A stretch of DNA of 64,000 nt from Acidobacteriota bacterium (lineage in GTDB: Bacteria > Acidobacteriota > Terriglobia > Terriglobales > Acidobacteriaceae): the NCBI GenBank assembly GCA_021792135.1, contig JAJYVF010000023.1, positions 1 through 64,000 of the forward strand, read 5' to 3'. Below the pieces are notes generated by a model. The model saw only the letters and a list, made by a program, of their open reading frames with translations. It was not told the origin of the DNA and ran no database searches. The position numbers were made by a program, and so were the translations under genes. Shown in pieces: positions 31,961 to 39,532 of this stretch. How positions within the stretch are numbered: the stretch's first letter is position 1; each line of letters starts with the position of its first letter.

Positions 31961-33355
31961 TCACTCGTACGCGGAGGGGTCGGTCATGACCATGGGTTTG
32001 CGGAAACGTTCGGTATGGACAGCGAGCACAAAGACGCCGAGCACCAGCCAGATGCTCCCGGCGATTTTGGCGGGACGGCTGAGGCCGATCCAGATGACGG
32101 CGCAGAAGAGAAATCCGGCTGCGGGGAGAAGCAGATCGAGCAGGAAGTTTCTCCGGTGACCCTCGGTGCGGCGGATCCAGAACTGCCAGATCACGGCTAC
32201 GTTGACGCCCATGAATCCCAGGAATGCGCCGAAGTTGAGCAACTCGGCGGTGAGCTCGTAGCTCATGAACTGGGCTCCCACGTACGCCAGCACTCCGAGC
32301 AGCAGGATGTTGATCCAGGGGGTATTTCGCACCGGATGAAGCTGGGCGAAGATACGCCGGGGAATGACGTTTTCGCGGCCCATGCCGAAGAGCAGACGGG
32401 CGGCGCCGACCTGGGAAGTCAGCATGGCTCCGATGTTCGCAACGACCAGCAGAATGGCCATGGCCTGAAAGAGCATGGGGCCACCGACGCGGCCGGTGAC
32501 GTCGATAAAGGCGGTCTCGATGTTGGAGTAGGTGGTGTAGTTGGGCCAGACAAGATGCGCGAGATAGACGAGCAGTCCGCCGAAGAGCCCGGTGAAGACG
32601 CAGACGATCACCGCAGCCAGCAACACGTTGCGACGGGGGTTTTTGACGTCCTCCGCGAGGGTGGTGACAGCGTCGAAGCCGAGATAGGTCAGGGCGGCGA
32701 AAGAGGTGGCCGAGGCAATATCCCGCACGTGGAAGGTGGCGCGGTTGTAGAAGGGCTGGATGGAGAAGAGACCGCCGACTCCGTGGCGGACGACAATATA
32801 TTTGGTCGCCAGCACGATGAAGGTGATCAGGACGCCGAACATGGCCACCAGCATGACGTCGTTGGCGCGGGCGGTGTAGCGGATGCCGCGCAGGTTGAGC
32901 CCGGTAATTCCGCCGGCGAAGAACAGCGCGCCCAGGGCGAAAGGGATCGCCGGAACGGCGCGCTGCAGGGCGAGGGTCCCGTAGATGACGCAGAAGAGGG
33001 GGATGAACACGTAATCCAGAAGCATGGCCCAGCCGGCAAAGAAGCCGAGGTAGGGGTGGATGCCGCGGCTGACATAGGCGTAGGCCGAGCCGGCCGAGGG
33101 ATAGAGGGACGCCATGCGTCCATAGCTGATGGCAGTGAGTACCATGGCCACCATCGCGGCCAGAATGCAGACGACGACGTATCCGTGGGACTGCTGCTCC
33201 GCCAGACCGAAGATCGTGGCCGGAGCGCTCGGGGTCACGGCGACGATGCCGTAGAAGATCAGATCCCGGAGCGACAGGACACGATGCAGCCTCTGCGACT
33301 CATCGGGAAGCTGCGGTTGATCGGCTGTCGGCAGCGGCGTGGCGGGCAGACTCAT
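31961..33355 (-). CDS. APC-superfamily permease
   Basis: A 464-residue transporter with 12 membrane segments. SLRDLIFYGIVAVTPSAPATIFG begins helix 1 with the unwound region typical of APC carriers; YPSAGSAYAYVSRG and LTYLGFDAVTTLAEDVKNPRRN are the classic amino-acid permease signatures. Its ATG overlaps the TGA of the SMP-30 gene by 4 bases. Carriers of this type usually take amino acids or amines, which fits the DSD1-type enzyme in the same operon better than it fits a sugar. It is the only transporter in the nine-gene set. Confidence 0.85.
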   Translation of the reverse strand: MSLPATPLPTADQPQLPDESQRLHRVLSLRDLIFYGIVAVTPSAPATIFGLAEQQSHGYVVVCILAAMVAMVLTAISYGRMASLYPSAGSAYAYVSRGIHPYLGFFAGWAMLLDYVFIPLFCVIYGTLALQRAVPAIPFALGALFFAGGITGLNLRGIRYTARANDVMLVAMFGVLITFIVLATKYIVVRHGVGGLFSIQPFYNRATFHVRDIASATSFAALTYLGFDAVTTLAEDVKNPRRNVLLAAVIVCVFTGLFGGLLVYLAHLVWPNYTTYSNIETAFIDVTGRVGGPMLFQAMAILLVVANIGAMLTSQVGAARLLFGMGRENVIPRRIFAQLHPVRNTPWINILLLGVLAYVGAQFMSYELTAELLNFGAFLGFMGVNVAVIWQFWIRRTEGHRRNFLLDLLLPAAGFLFCAVIWIGLSRPAKIAGSIWLVLGVFVLAVHTERFRKPMVMTDPSAYE

Positions 33356-34257
33356 GCAACTCCTCTCGGCTCTTCTGCCGGCGTCCCATCCCGGAGCGGA
33401 AGACCGTCGCAGTCGACTGAAAACGATTCGATCTGGCCGTACTCGTATTCCGTCACATGAATACGGTGCTGGCCAGGAAGGGCAAAGGCGACATTGGTAG
33501 GCAGGTTTCCGCTGGTGGGCAGGCGGCGGGCCACCCGGCCGTCCGGCGCCAGCACGGTGACGTCGCCCTGGGCGAAAACGGCAACGTAGAGCTCACCGTT
33601 CCGGTCGAAGGCCATGCCGTCGGGGCCTTTCCAGCCCGGCGGGGCATCGGGCCGGATCACGTTGCCGAAGAGCTCCCGCTTCGCGGAGACGCCCACGTCC
33701 GTCCACGCATAGCGGTAGATATTTCCCGTGAGGGTCTCGTTCGCGTAAAGCGCGAGATCGGGACCGAAGGCGATGCCGTTGGTGAAGCGGATGCCACGAT
33801 CGAGCAGGGTGACCGAGCCGCTTCGCGGATCGACGCGGTAGACGCGCCCGTCGTAGTTGAACCGCATGTAGTCGCGGCAAACCTCGTTGTTGGGGGCGAA
33901 AACGGCGACATCGACGCCGGAGTCGGTGAGGTAGAGGGCACCGTCGGGGCCGAAGCAAAGGTCGTTGGGGAAGAGGAAGGGCTCGCCGTCGCCCTCGGTG
34001 GCCACCACCTCGCAGTGCCCATCCATGGTGAGGCGGAGCAGGGAGGGAATCTTCGATTCGGCAACCCAGATGACTCCACCGGCGTCGACCGCCAGGCCAT
34101 TGGGCCGCCCGGTCTTCTTAATTTCCCGCCTTGATGCGCCGTCAGCGCTGATGTGCGTGACGCAGCCGCGCTCGGCTCCGCCCTCGACGATCAGCCAGCT
34201 TCCGTCGGGCAGGGCGACGGGCCCTTCCGGATTCTGAAGACCCCGCGCGAAAATCAT
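33352..34257 (-). CDS. SMP-30/gluconolactonase-like beta-propeller hydrolase
   Basis: A 301-residue six-bladed propeller. Early EGPVALPDGSWLIVEGG carries the metal-ligand glutamate; GRPNGLAVDAGG, FPNDLCFGPDGALYLTDSG, FTNGIAFGPD and GPDGMAFDRNGELYVAV supply the Asn/Asp ligands expected in the SMP-30 family. Members open sugar lactones. No signal peptide, so cytoplasmic. It follows the SDR gene by 28 bases: oxidation by the SDR then lactone opening is a natural order. ATG 34257 gives MIFARGLQNPEGP. Confidence 0.85.
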   Translation of the reverse strand: MIFARGLQNPEGPVALPDGSWLIVEGGAERGCVTHISADGASRREIKKTGRPNGLAVDAGGVIWVAESKIPSLLRLTMDGHCEVVATEGDGEPFLFPNDLCFGPDGALYLTDSGVDVAVFAPNNEVCRDYMRFNYDGRVYRVDPRSGSVTLLDRGIRFTNGIAFGPDLALYANETLTGNIYRYAWTDVGVSAKRELFGNVIRPDAPPGWKGPDGMAFDRNGELYVAVFAQGDVTVLAPDGRVARRLPTSGNLPTNVAFALPGQHRIHVTEYEYGQIESFSVDCDGLPLRDGTPAEEPRGVA

Positions 34258-34285
34258 AGGTTCCTCCGATTTCTCGCGTGTGCTG

Positions 34286-35038
34286 TTAGACCTCGGCGGT
34301 CTGGCCGCCGTCGACGTGGAGGACGGCGCCAGTGACAAACGACGCGTCATCGGAGGCCAGGAACAGAGCCGCGGCGGCGATCTCCTCGGGGCGGCCCAGG
34401 CGGTTCATAGGGAAGGTCCTGGCGAAGGCCTCAAGCTCGTCGGGGGTGAGCGCTTTCCGCAGCATAGGCGTGTCGGTCGGGCCTGGACAGATTACATTCA
34501 CCCGAATCCCGAGTTTGGCGTAGTCGATGGCCATGGAACGGGTGAGCAGCGTGACGCCGCCCTTGGAGCTGACGTAGGCGGCGGCGTGGGCGCAGGCATC
34601 GTGGGAACCGGTGGTGGAAGCCACGTTGACGATGCTGCCGCGGCGCTTCGCCACCATATGTTCCAGGGCGGCTTTGGAGACAAGGAAGGTGCCGGTCAGG
34701 TTGACGGCGAGCATGCGGGCCCAAGCTTCCTCCGTGGTCTCCAGAACCGTTCCGTAGGCCAGAATGCCCGCTCCATTAAAGAGAATGTGGAGGTCGCCGA
34801 ATTCGGCGATGGTGGCCTGCACCACGGATCTGGAACTTTCTGCCTGAGTGACGTCGAGCCGGGCGAAGCGGGCCCTTCCGCCCGCCTGGCGGATCTGCTC
34901 CACGGTTTCCATTCCGCCGGACTCACTGGTGTCGGCCACCATGACGGACGCGCCCTCCTGCGCGAACCGAATCGCGACAGCGCGGGAAATGCCTGAAGCT
35001 GCGCCAGTTACCAGCGCGACCCGGGAGGAAAGCCTCAT
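34286..35038 (-). CDS. SDR-family oxidoreductase, first gene of the nine-gene operon
   Basis: A 250-residue classical SDR. The cofactor motif reads TGAASGIS instead of GIG, and the NNAG motif reads NGAG (LFNGAGILAY). YVSSKGG keeps the catalytic Tyr and Lys, and NVASTTGS the serine. VADTSES after strand 2 favours NAD(H). ATG 35038 follows a divergent 262-base promoter region shared with the SDR at 35301. It heads a run of nine tightly packed genes, so it probably performs the first oxidation of the pathway. The two motif changes are minor but unusual together. Confidence 0.85.
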   Translation of the reverse strand: MRLSSRVALVTGAASGISRAVAIRFAQEGASVMVADTSESGGMETVEQIRQAGGRARFARLDVTQAESSRSVVQATIAEFGDLHILFNGAGILAYGTVLETTEEAWARMLAVNLTGTFLVSKAALEHMVAKRRGSIVNVASTTGSHDACAHAAAYVSSKGGVTLLTRSMAIDYAKLGIRVNVICPGPTDTPMLRKALTPDELEAFARTFPMNRLGRPEEIAAAALFLASDDASFVTGAVLHVDGGQTAEV

Positions 35039-35188
35039 GGGGATATCCGATCCGGTCCCAGTTTGGTTGGGGACGTTGAGAATTTCACAATGTTCCACCA
35101 GGACCGGACCCGATGGCTATAAAAAAAACATGAATGAATCTTGAAATGCTCTGATCACCGGCGGGACGGAGCATCAATCGTGCTGCTT

Positions 35189-35216
35189 CAACAAAAGTTT
35201 CCGCGATCGTCACAGA
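35189..35216 (+). promoter_or_regulatory. Shared SDR upstream motif, site 2
   Basis: CAACAAAA (35189-35196), 8 bases, then GAT-CG-TCACAGA (35205-35216). It matches sites at 16005 and 36203. A -10-like TACTAT lies at 35237-35242, with CAGACT 18 bases before it. The site is in the divergent region between the nine-gene operon and the SDR at 35301. Confidence 0.5.
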
Positions 35217-35300
35217 CTGGGCCGAAGACCGGCTCCTACTATGCTGGGGCGGACGATTGAAGTTGCCTGAAATCGGCTGACGCAGGAAATGGAAAGGATC

Positions 35301-36062
35301 ATGAGACTATCCGGCAAAGTAGTGATTGTTACTGGAGCTTCAGTGGGGCTGGGCCGCGCGGCCGCCAGCAGGTTCGCCGAGGAGGGGGCGTCGGTGGTTG
35401 CGGCGGATACCAACGAAGCCGACGGCACAAAGCTGGCCGAAGAGCTCAAGTCCCGGGGCCTTGAGGCCATGTTCGTTCACACCGACGTTTCGCAGGAATG
35501 CGCGGTGAAAACCCTCTTCGGGCAGGCGGTGGCGCGCTACGGAAAGATCGACGTGCTGTACAACAACGCCGCCATCCTGCTGGCCGACCGCGATCGGCCG
35601 GTGCATGAGATCAGCCTCGAGACATGGGATTACGTGATGGGGGTCAACCTGCGCGGCGCGTTCCTGTGCGCGAAATATGCTCTGTCCTCGATGCTGAGCA
35701 ACGGCGGCGGATCCATCATCTTCCTTGGCTCTCCCACCGGGCTCGTTGGCTGCGCACCGGCCCTCACAGCCTACAGCACCAGTAAGGCGGGGATCATGGG
35801 GCTGACCCGGGTGATGGCGGCAGCCTACGCGCGAGATCGGATCCGGGTGAACTCCATCGTACCCGGCACCATGGATACCCCTATGAATAACTACATCCTG
35901 ACGGACCCCGAAGCGCGGGAGAAGTACCGCGAAGCGGTCCCCCTGGGGAGGCTTGGGACGCCGCAGGATATCGAGGGGCTGGCGGTCTTCCTGGCCTCGG
36001 ACGAATCGGCCTACTGCACCGGTGGGCTGTATATGTGCGACGGCGGGCTTACGGCCGTCTGA
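35301..36062 (+). CDS. SDR-family oxidoreductase, tandem copy 1
   Basis: A 253-residue SDR: TGASVGLG cofactor motif, VLYNNAAILLADRDRP (NNAA in place of NNAG), serine in FLGSPTG, YxxxK in YSTSKAG, and the C-terminal GLYMCDGGLTAV. VAADTNEA suggests NAD(H). It is a close paralogue of the gene at 36334, differing mainly in the middle. ATG 35301 was chosen to match the paralogue's MRLSG start; an upstream ATG at 35289 is possible. Two strong hairpins follow the stop. It probably acts on the same or a related hydroxy substrate as its neighbours (inference). Confidence 0.87.
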   Translation: MRLSGKVVIVTGASVGLGRAAASRFAEEGASVVAADTNEADGTKLAEELKSRGLEAMFVHTDVSQECAVKTLFGQAVARYGKIDVLYNNAAILLADRDRPVHEISLETWDYVMGVNLRGAFLCAKYALSSMLSNGGGSIIFLGSPTGLVGCAPALTAYSTSKAGIMGLTRVMAAAYARDRIRVNSIVPGTMDTPMNNYILTDPEAREKYREAVPLGRLGTPQDIEGLAVFLASDESAYCTGGLYMCDGGLTAV

Positions 36063-36083
36063 TTGCTGAATCAATCCAGATCG

Positions 36084-36120
36084 GCCAGGGCGCGCGTGCA
36101 ATTCACGCGCAGGCCCTGGC
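36084..36120 (+). terminator. Strong hairpin after SDR copy 1
   Basis: GCCAGGGC pairs with GCCCTGGC and, inside, GCGCGTG with CACGCGC, giving 15 bp around a 5-base loop with a 2-base bulge. It begins 22 bases after the stop at 36062. Only a weak pyrimidine tract follows, so it may also protect the 3' end of the transcript. Confidence 0.6.
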
Positions 36121-36139
36121 TTCCGGGCCTTTCCTGATT

Positions 36140-36173
36140 ATCCGCTCGGCAGCCGAATGTCTGCCGAGCGGAT
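36140..36173. repeat. Perfect 13-bp inverted repeat between SDR copies
   Basis: ATCCGCTCGGCAG and CTGCCGAGCGGAT pair perfectly around an 8-base loop. It lies between the terminator-like hairpin and upstream motif site 3. It could be a second terminator or an operator; no T-tract follows. Confidence 0.6.
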
Positions 36174-36202
36174 CGACGGGAAATCCCGCGGCCGTATTGC
36201 TC

Positions 36203-36230
36203 CAACAAAAATTTCGCCGATTATCAAAGA
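36203..36230 (+). promoter_or_regulatory. Shared SDR upstream motif, site 3
   Basis: CAACAAAA (36203-36210), 8 bases, then GAT-TA-TCAAAGA (36219-36230). Same layout as sites 1 and 2 and at about the same distance from the start codon (103 bases) as site 1. The -10 box is less clear here (TAGCAT at about 36249). Confidence 0.45.
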
Positions 36231-36333
36231 ACAGCACCAGCCCCCCGCATAGCATAGGGTCAGCGCTTACGCAGGTGCGGGTGGTCGCGGGTCATGGCAC
36301 GGCCGCGACGGCTCGGCGGGCGGGGGTTCATTC

Positions 36334-37095
36334 ATGAGACTTTCCGGAAGAGTAGCGATCGTCACCGGCGCGGCGGTGGGTCTGGGACGTGCCGTGGCCG
36401 CCAGATTCGCGCGCGAAGGGGCTTCTGTTGTCGTGGCAGATATGAACGAGGAACACGGCACAGCGCTGGTGGAGGAGCTGCGCAAGCAAGGCCTGGAAGC
36501 GCGCTTCGTGCCGACGGATATCTCCCGGGAAGAATCCGTGCAGAGTCTGGTGGACACGACAGTGACTCACTATGGGCGAGTCAACGTTCTCTACAACAAC
36601 GCGGGCATTCTGCTGGCGGATCGCGATCGGCCGGGGCACGAACTGAGCCTGGAGAGCTGGGACCAGATCATGAATGTAAACCTGCGCGGTCCGTTCCTCT
36701 GCGCAAAATACACTATTCCCCGCATGCTCGAGGATTCCGGGGGAGCGATCATCAACGTCAGTTCGCGCACAGGCCTCTCCGGATGCGCGCCGGCGCTGAC
36801 CGCCTACAGCACCAGCAAGGCGGCGGTGATCGGGCTGACCCGGGTGATGGCGGCCGCTTATGCGGGCAGCGGAATTCGGGTCAATTCCATCGTTCCGGGC
36901 ACGATGGATACGCCGATGAACCGGTACATCCTGGTGGATGACGCTACACGCGAGAAGTATCGCTCGGCTGTTCCGCTGGGCAGGCTGGGCAGGAGCGAGG
37001 ACATTGAGGGGCTGGCGGTCTTTCTGGCTTCCGACGAATCCGCATTCTGCACCGGCGGGCTCTACATGTGCGATGGCGGCCTGACCGCGGTCTGA
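36334..37095 (+). CDS. SDR-family oxidoreductase, tandem copy 2
   Basis: A 253-residue SDR: TGAAVGLG, VLYNNAGILLADRDRPGHE, serine in NVSSRTG, YSTSKAA, and the same C-terminal GLYMCDGGLTAV as its neighbour. By eye roughly two thirds or more of residues match the copy at 35301, so a tandem duplication is clear. The main change is restoration of canonical NNAG and the usual serine context. It has its own upstream motif (36203) and hairpins separate it from copy 1, so each copy is probably its own transcription unit. Confidence 0.88.
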   Translation: MRLSGRVAIVTGAAVGLGRAVAARFAREGASVVVADMNEEHGTALVEELRKQGLEARFVPTDISREESVQSLVDTTVTHYGRVNVLYNNAGILLADRDRPGHELSLESWDQIMNVNLRGPFLCAKYTIPRMLEDSGGAIINVSSRTGLSGCAPALTAYSTSKAAVIGLTRVMAAAYAGSGIRVNSIVPGTMDTPMNRYILVDDATREKYRSAVPLGRLGRSEDIEGLAVFLASDESAFCTGGLYMCDGGLTAV

Positions 37096-37161
37096 GCGGA
37101 GGGTCCTCCCCGGGGGCGGCAAACTGCCATTTCCCGTCCCGGCGGTCGAGCGAACGGCGCC

Positions 37162-37914
37162 TCAGTAGGTGGCCCGGCCACCGCTCAGATCGAAGACGGC
37201 TGCGGTGGTGAAGGAGTTCTCCTCGGAGACCAGCCACGCCACCATGGAGGCGATCTCCCTCACTTCGAGGAAGCGGCCGCGCGGAATCTTCGCCAGCATG
37301 TAATCGATGTGCTCCTGGGTCATCTGATCGAAGATGCGTGTGCGGGCGACCGCGGGTGTGATGCAGTTGACCGCGATGTTTTTGTCGGCGGTCTCCTTGC
37401 CGAGGGATTTGGTGAAGGCGACCACACCCGCCTTGGAGGCGCTGTAGGCGCACGCGTTGGGGTTGCCTTCCTTGCCGGCAATGGACGCAACATTGACGAT
37501 GCGGCCGTAATTCCGCTGGAGCATATGAGGGATCACGGCGCGGCAGCATAGAAAGACGCCCGTGAGGTTAATATCCATCACCTGCTTCCAGACATCGACG
37601 GGGTATTCCCAGGTTTTGCGGTTCGGCCCGGCAATACCGGCGTTGGCAACGAGAATATCGATGGCCTCGTGCTTCGCCAGCGTTGCCTCGGTGGCGACGG
37701 CGACGCTTTCCGGATCAGAGACGTCGACAATCTCGACCGAAACCTGGCCGATCTTCTGAAGCTCATGCGCCGCGTTGCCGAGCGTTTCCGCATCGCGGTC
37801 CCAGAGAGAAACGGCTGCCCCTGAATGCAGGAGCCGGGTTGCGATCGCCAGCCCGATGCCCTGTGCCCCTCCCGTAACCACGGCATGGCGGTGATCCAGA
37901 TCGATTCGATTCAT
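37162..37914 (-). CDS. SDR oxidoreductase, 2-keto-3-deoxy-sugar-acid dehydrogenase-like
   Basis: A 250-residue SDR: TGGAQGIG, LVANAGIAG, IVNVASIAGKEGNPNACAYSASK (serine, Tyr and Lys) and the distinctive ending AVFDLSGGRATY. From memory, this ending and IFDQMTQEHIDYMLAKIP fit the group annotated as 2-dehydro-3-deoxy-L-fuconate/L-rhamnonate 4-dehydrogenases. SLWDRDAE after strand 2 favours NAD(H). That would suit a route in which a deoxy-sugar acid is oxidised, as FucP and a lactonase lie nearby. Convergent with the SDR at 36334, divergent from the AraC gene at 38301, and preceded by an inverted repeat (37948-37978). Confidence 0.85.
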   Translation of the reverse strand: MNRIDLDHRHAVVTGGAQGIGLAIATRLLHSGAAVSLWDRDAETLGNAAHELQKIGQVSVEIVDVSDPESVAVATEATLAKHEAIDILVANAGIAGPNRKTWEYPVDVWKQVMDINLTGVFLCCRAVIPHMLQRNYGRIVNVASIAGKEGNPNACAYSASKAGVVAFTKSLGKETADKNIAVNCITPAVARTRIFDQMTQEHIDYMLAKIPRGRFLEVREIASMVAWLVSEENSFTTAAVFDLSGGRATY

Positions 37915-37947
37915 TGCGTTGGAGCCTCCCCGATTTTCCTGCCAGCA

Positions 37948-37978
37948 GGGTATCAGGAGGGGAACCGCCTGGATACCC
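37948..37978. promoter_or_regulatory. Inverted repeat upstream of the SDR at 37162
   Basis: GGGTATC (37948-37954) and GATACCC (37972-37978), extended by AGG/CCT with one unpaired base, flank a 14-17-base centre. It is 34 bases upstream of the SDR start codon at 37914 in a 386-base divergent region, a good place for an operator or a 5'-UTR hairpin. Confidence 0.45.
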
Positions 37979-38044
37979 GAGGGTCGTCCGGGTTTTGCTG
38001 CGATTGCTCCGGATGCTGCAAAACTGCGATCCGGCCGGAGGATC

Positions 38045-38073
38045 TCAACAGAGTTTCGTTGTTCTTTTATAGT
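38045..38073 (+). promoter_or_regulatory. Likely promoter of the second AraC gene
   Basis: TCAACA (38045-38050), 17 bases, TATAGT (38068-38073): near-consensus sigma-70-type spacing. Just upstream lies TGCAAAACTGCGAT (38020s), which also occurs reversed at about 16950 upstream of the glycosidase at 17110; with one 14-base match this may be chance. Confidence 0.5.
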
Positions 38074-38300
38074 GTGTCGTAGAGCTCCTGGAGCACCATG
38101 AAGCCATCGTGGAATCCTGGGAAGATTCTACGGCGGTTCCCCGCAGGGATCCTGGGTTTGGTACGCCCTGGTTCTCGTTTCAGGCGCACCTGGCAAAGGT
38201 GAACAAACGGAAGCTCTCGGCGTACCGGCGCCTGTGGCATGGGCGGCGGGCAGGGAAAGCCCCGGCGCGTCGCGGGGATCCGGGGAGAGGAGGTTCAGCG

Positions 38301-39425
38301 ATGTTGAGTTCGCATGAAGCATCGGGCCGATCAGCGAAGGCGCACACGGCAGGAGGATCGCCGGCGCAAGATCATGCATGCGCGCGGAGGGCCTCCGCGC
38401 CCATGCGGGTGCTGCCGGTGCCGGAGAGCTCGTGCGAAGACATCTTCCGTCTGGTGGAGCCGCAGATCAATGCCGAGGGCGTGCACGTGTGGCCATTCGA
38501 TGCGGCATTCCCGGTGAACGTGCTTTACCTGACCAAGAGCGCCAGAAACAGCGTGCGGATGAACCGGCATAAGTATTTCGAGATCACCTGCGTCTGTTCG
38601 GGCAACGGCGATTACCATATCCAGGACCGGCTTCTGCCCTTTCGCGAAGGGGACCTCGCGGTGGTGGGCAGCACGCTGTACCACCGGATCGAGTCGCGCT
38701 CCGGTCCCATGACGCTGGCCACGCTCTTTTTCGAACCGGACCTGATTCGCAGCGACGGCAGCCACGACGGCGCCGAGTATCTGACGCCCTTTCTGTTGCA
38801 GGATTCGGATTTTCCGCACATCGTGCCCGGAGAAAACGGCATCCCGGATCAGGTTCTCGACCTCATGCGCCGTATTCGCGGCGAACTGCCGGCGCGGACC
38901 GCTCTGGCGCGCCTGACGGTGAGGACCTATCTGAAAATGGCTCTGGTGCTGCTCGTGAATCATTACTCTTCCTATTCGGGAACGATCCAGACCTTTCAGC
39001 GCCAGCAGCTTGCCCTGGACCGCCTGCGTCCGCTGTTCGAATTCATTGCCCTGAATTATGGCGGGAGTATTCAGGTAAGAGAAGCAGCGCGCATCTGCGG
39101 AATGAGCGACTCGCATTTCATGAGCTTCTTTAAGCAGGTAACCGGGCAATCGTTCGTTCGCTACCTGAATCATTACCGCATCGAACGCGCGCAGCTGCTG
39201 CTGACCACGACGGACGAAACCATGGTGAGCATCAGCCAGAAGGTCGGATTCTGCGATCAGAGTTACTTCGGCACCGTCTTTCTGAAGCTCCAGGGTGTCA
39301 CGCCGGCAGCTTACCGGCGTTGTCATCGATTCAATCGCGAAACCGGCGCAGCGGAGGTGATTCAATCCGCGAGCGAGCCGATGCTGCGCCGGGCTGCCGC
39401 GCCGCAGCCTGCTGCTTCCCTGTGA
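38301..39425 (+). CDS. AraC-family regulator, second copy
   Basis: A 374-residue paralogue of the regulator at 26890. The cupin-like sensor (NRHKYFEITCVCSGNGDYHIQDR, FREGDLAVVGSTLYHRIE) and paired HTH motifs (IQVREAARICGMSDSHFMSFFKQVTG; ISQKVGFCDQSYFGTVFLKLQGVTPAAYRR) are all present. ATG 38301 has AGGAGG seven bases upstream; reading further 5' gives low-complexity, non-homologous sequence. The N-terminal 60 or so residues differ from copy 1, so effector response may differ. The DSD1-type gene at 39533 follows by 107 bases on the same strand, reproducing the DSD1/AraC pairing of the operon. Confidence 0.9.
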   Translation: MLSSHEASGRSAKAHTAGGSPAQDHACARRASAPMRVLPVPESSCEDIFRLVEPQINAEGVHVWPFDAAFPVNVLYLTKSARNSVRMNRHKYFEITCVCSGNGDYHIQDRLLPFREGDLAVVGSTLYHRIESRSGPMTLATLFFEPDLIRSDGSHDGAEYLTPFLLQDSDFPHIVPGENGIPDQVLDLMRRIRGELPARTALARLTVRTYLKMALVLLVNHYSSYSGTIQTFQRQQLALDRLRPLFEFIALNYGGSIQVREAARICGMSDSHFMSFFKQVTGQSFVRYLNHYRIERAQLLLTTTDETMVSISQKVGFCDQSYFGTVFLKLQGVTPAAYRRCHRFNRETGAAEVIQSASEPMLRRAAAPQPAASL

Positions 39426-39532
39426 GATGTAAGCGCCGTGGCAATTGCCGGAAGGGGCGACGTTGCGGGTGTGCGGCGGAGGCTGGGTCTCCGGGGGAAC
39501 TGACTGAGACAGGATAGAGGGGAAATGGCTGA

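Noticed and set aside
31679-33460. 593-residue plus-strand reading frame
   Set aside because: Antisense to the APC permease; composition is a shadow (His/Glu/Gly-rich) with no motifs.
16950-38036. Shared 14-mer TGCAAAACTGCGAT at about 16950 (reverse) and 38020
   Set aside because: A single 14-base match within 64 kb on both strands is expected by chance several times.
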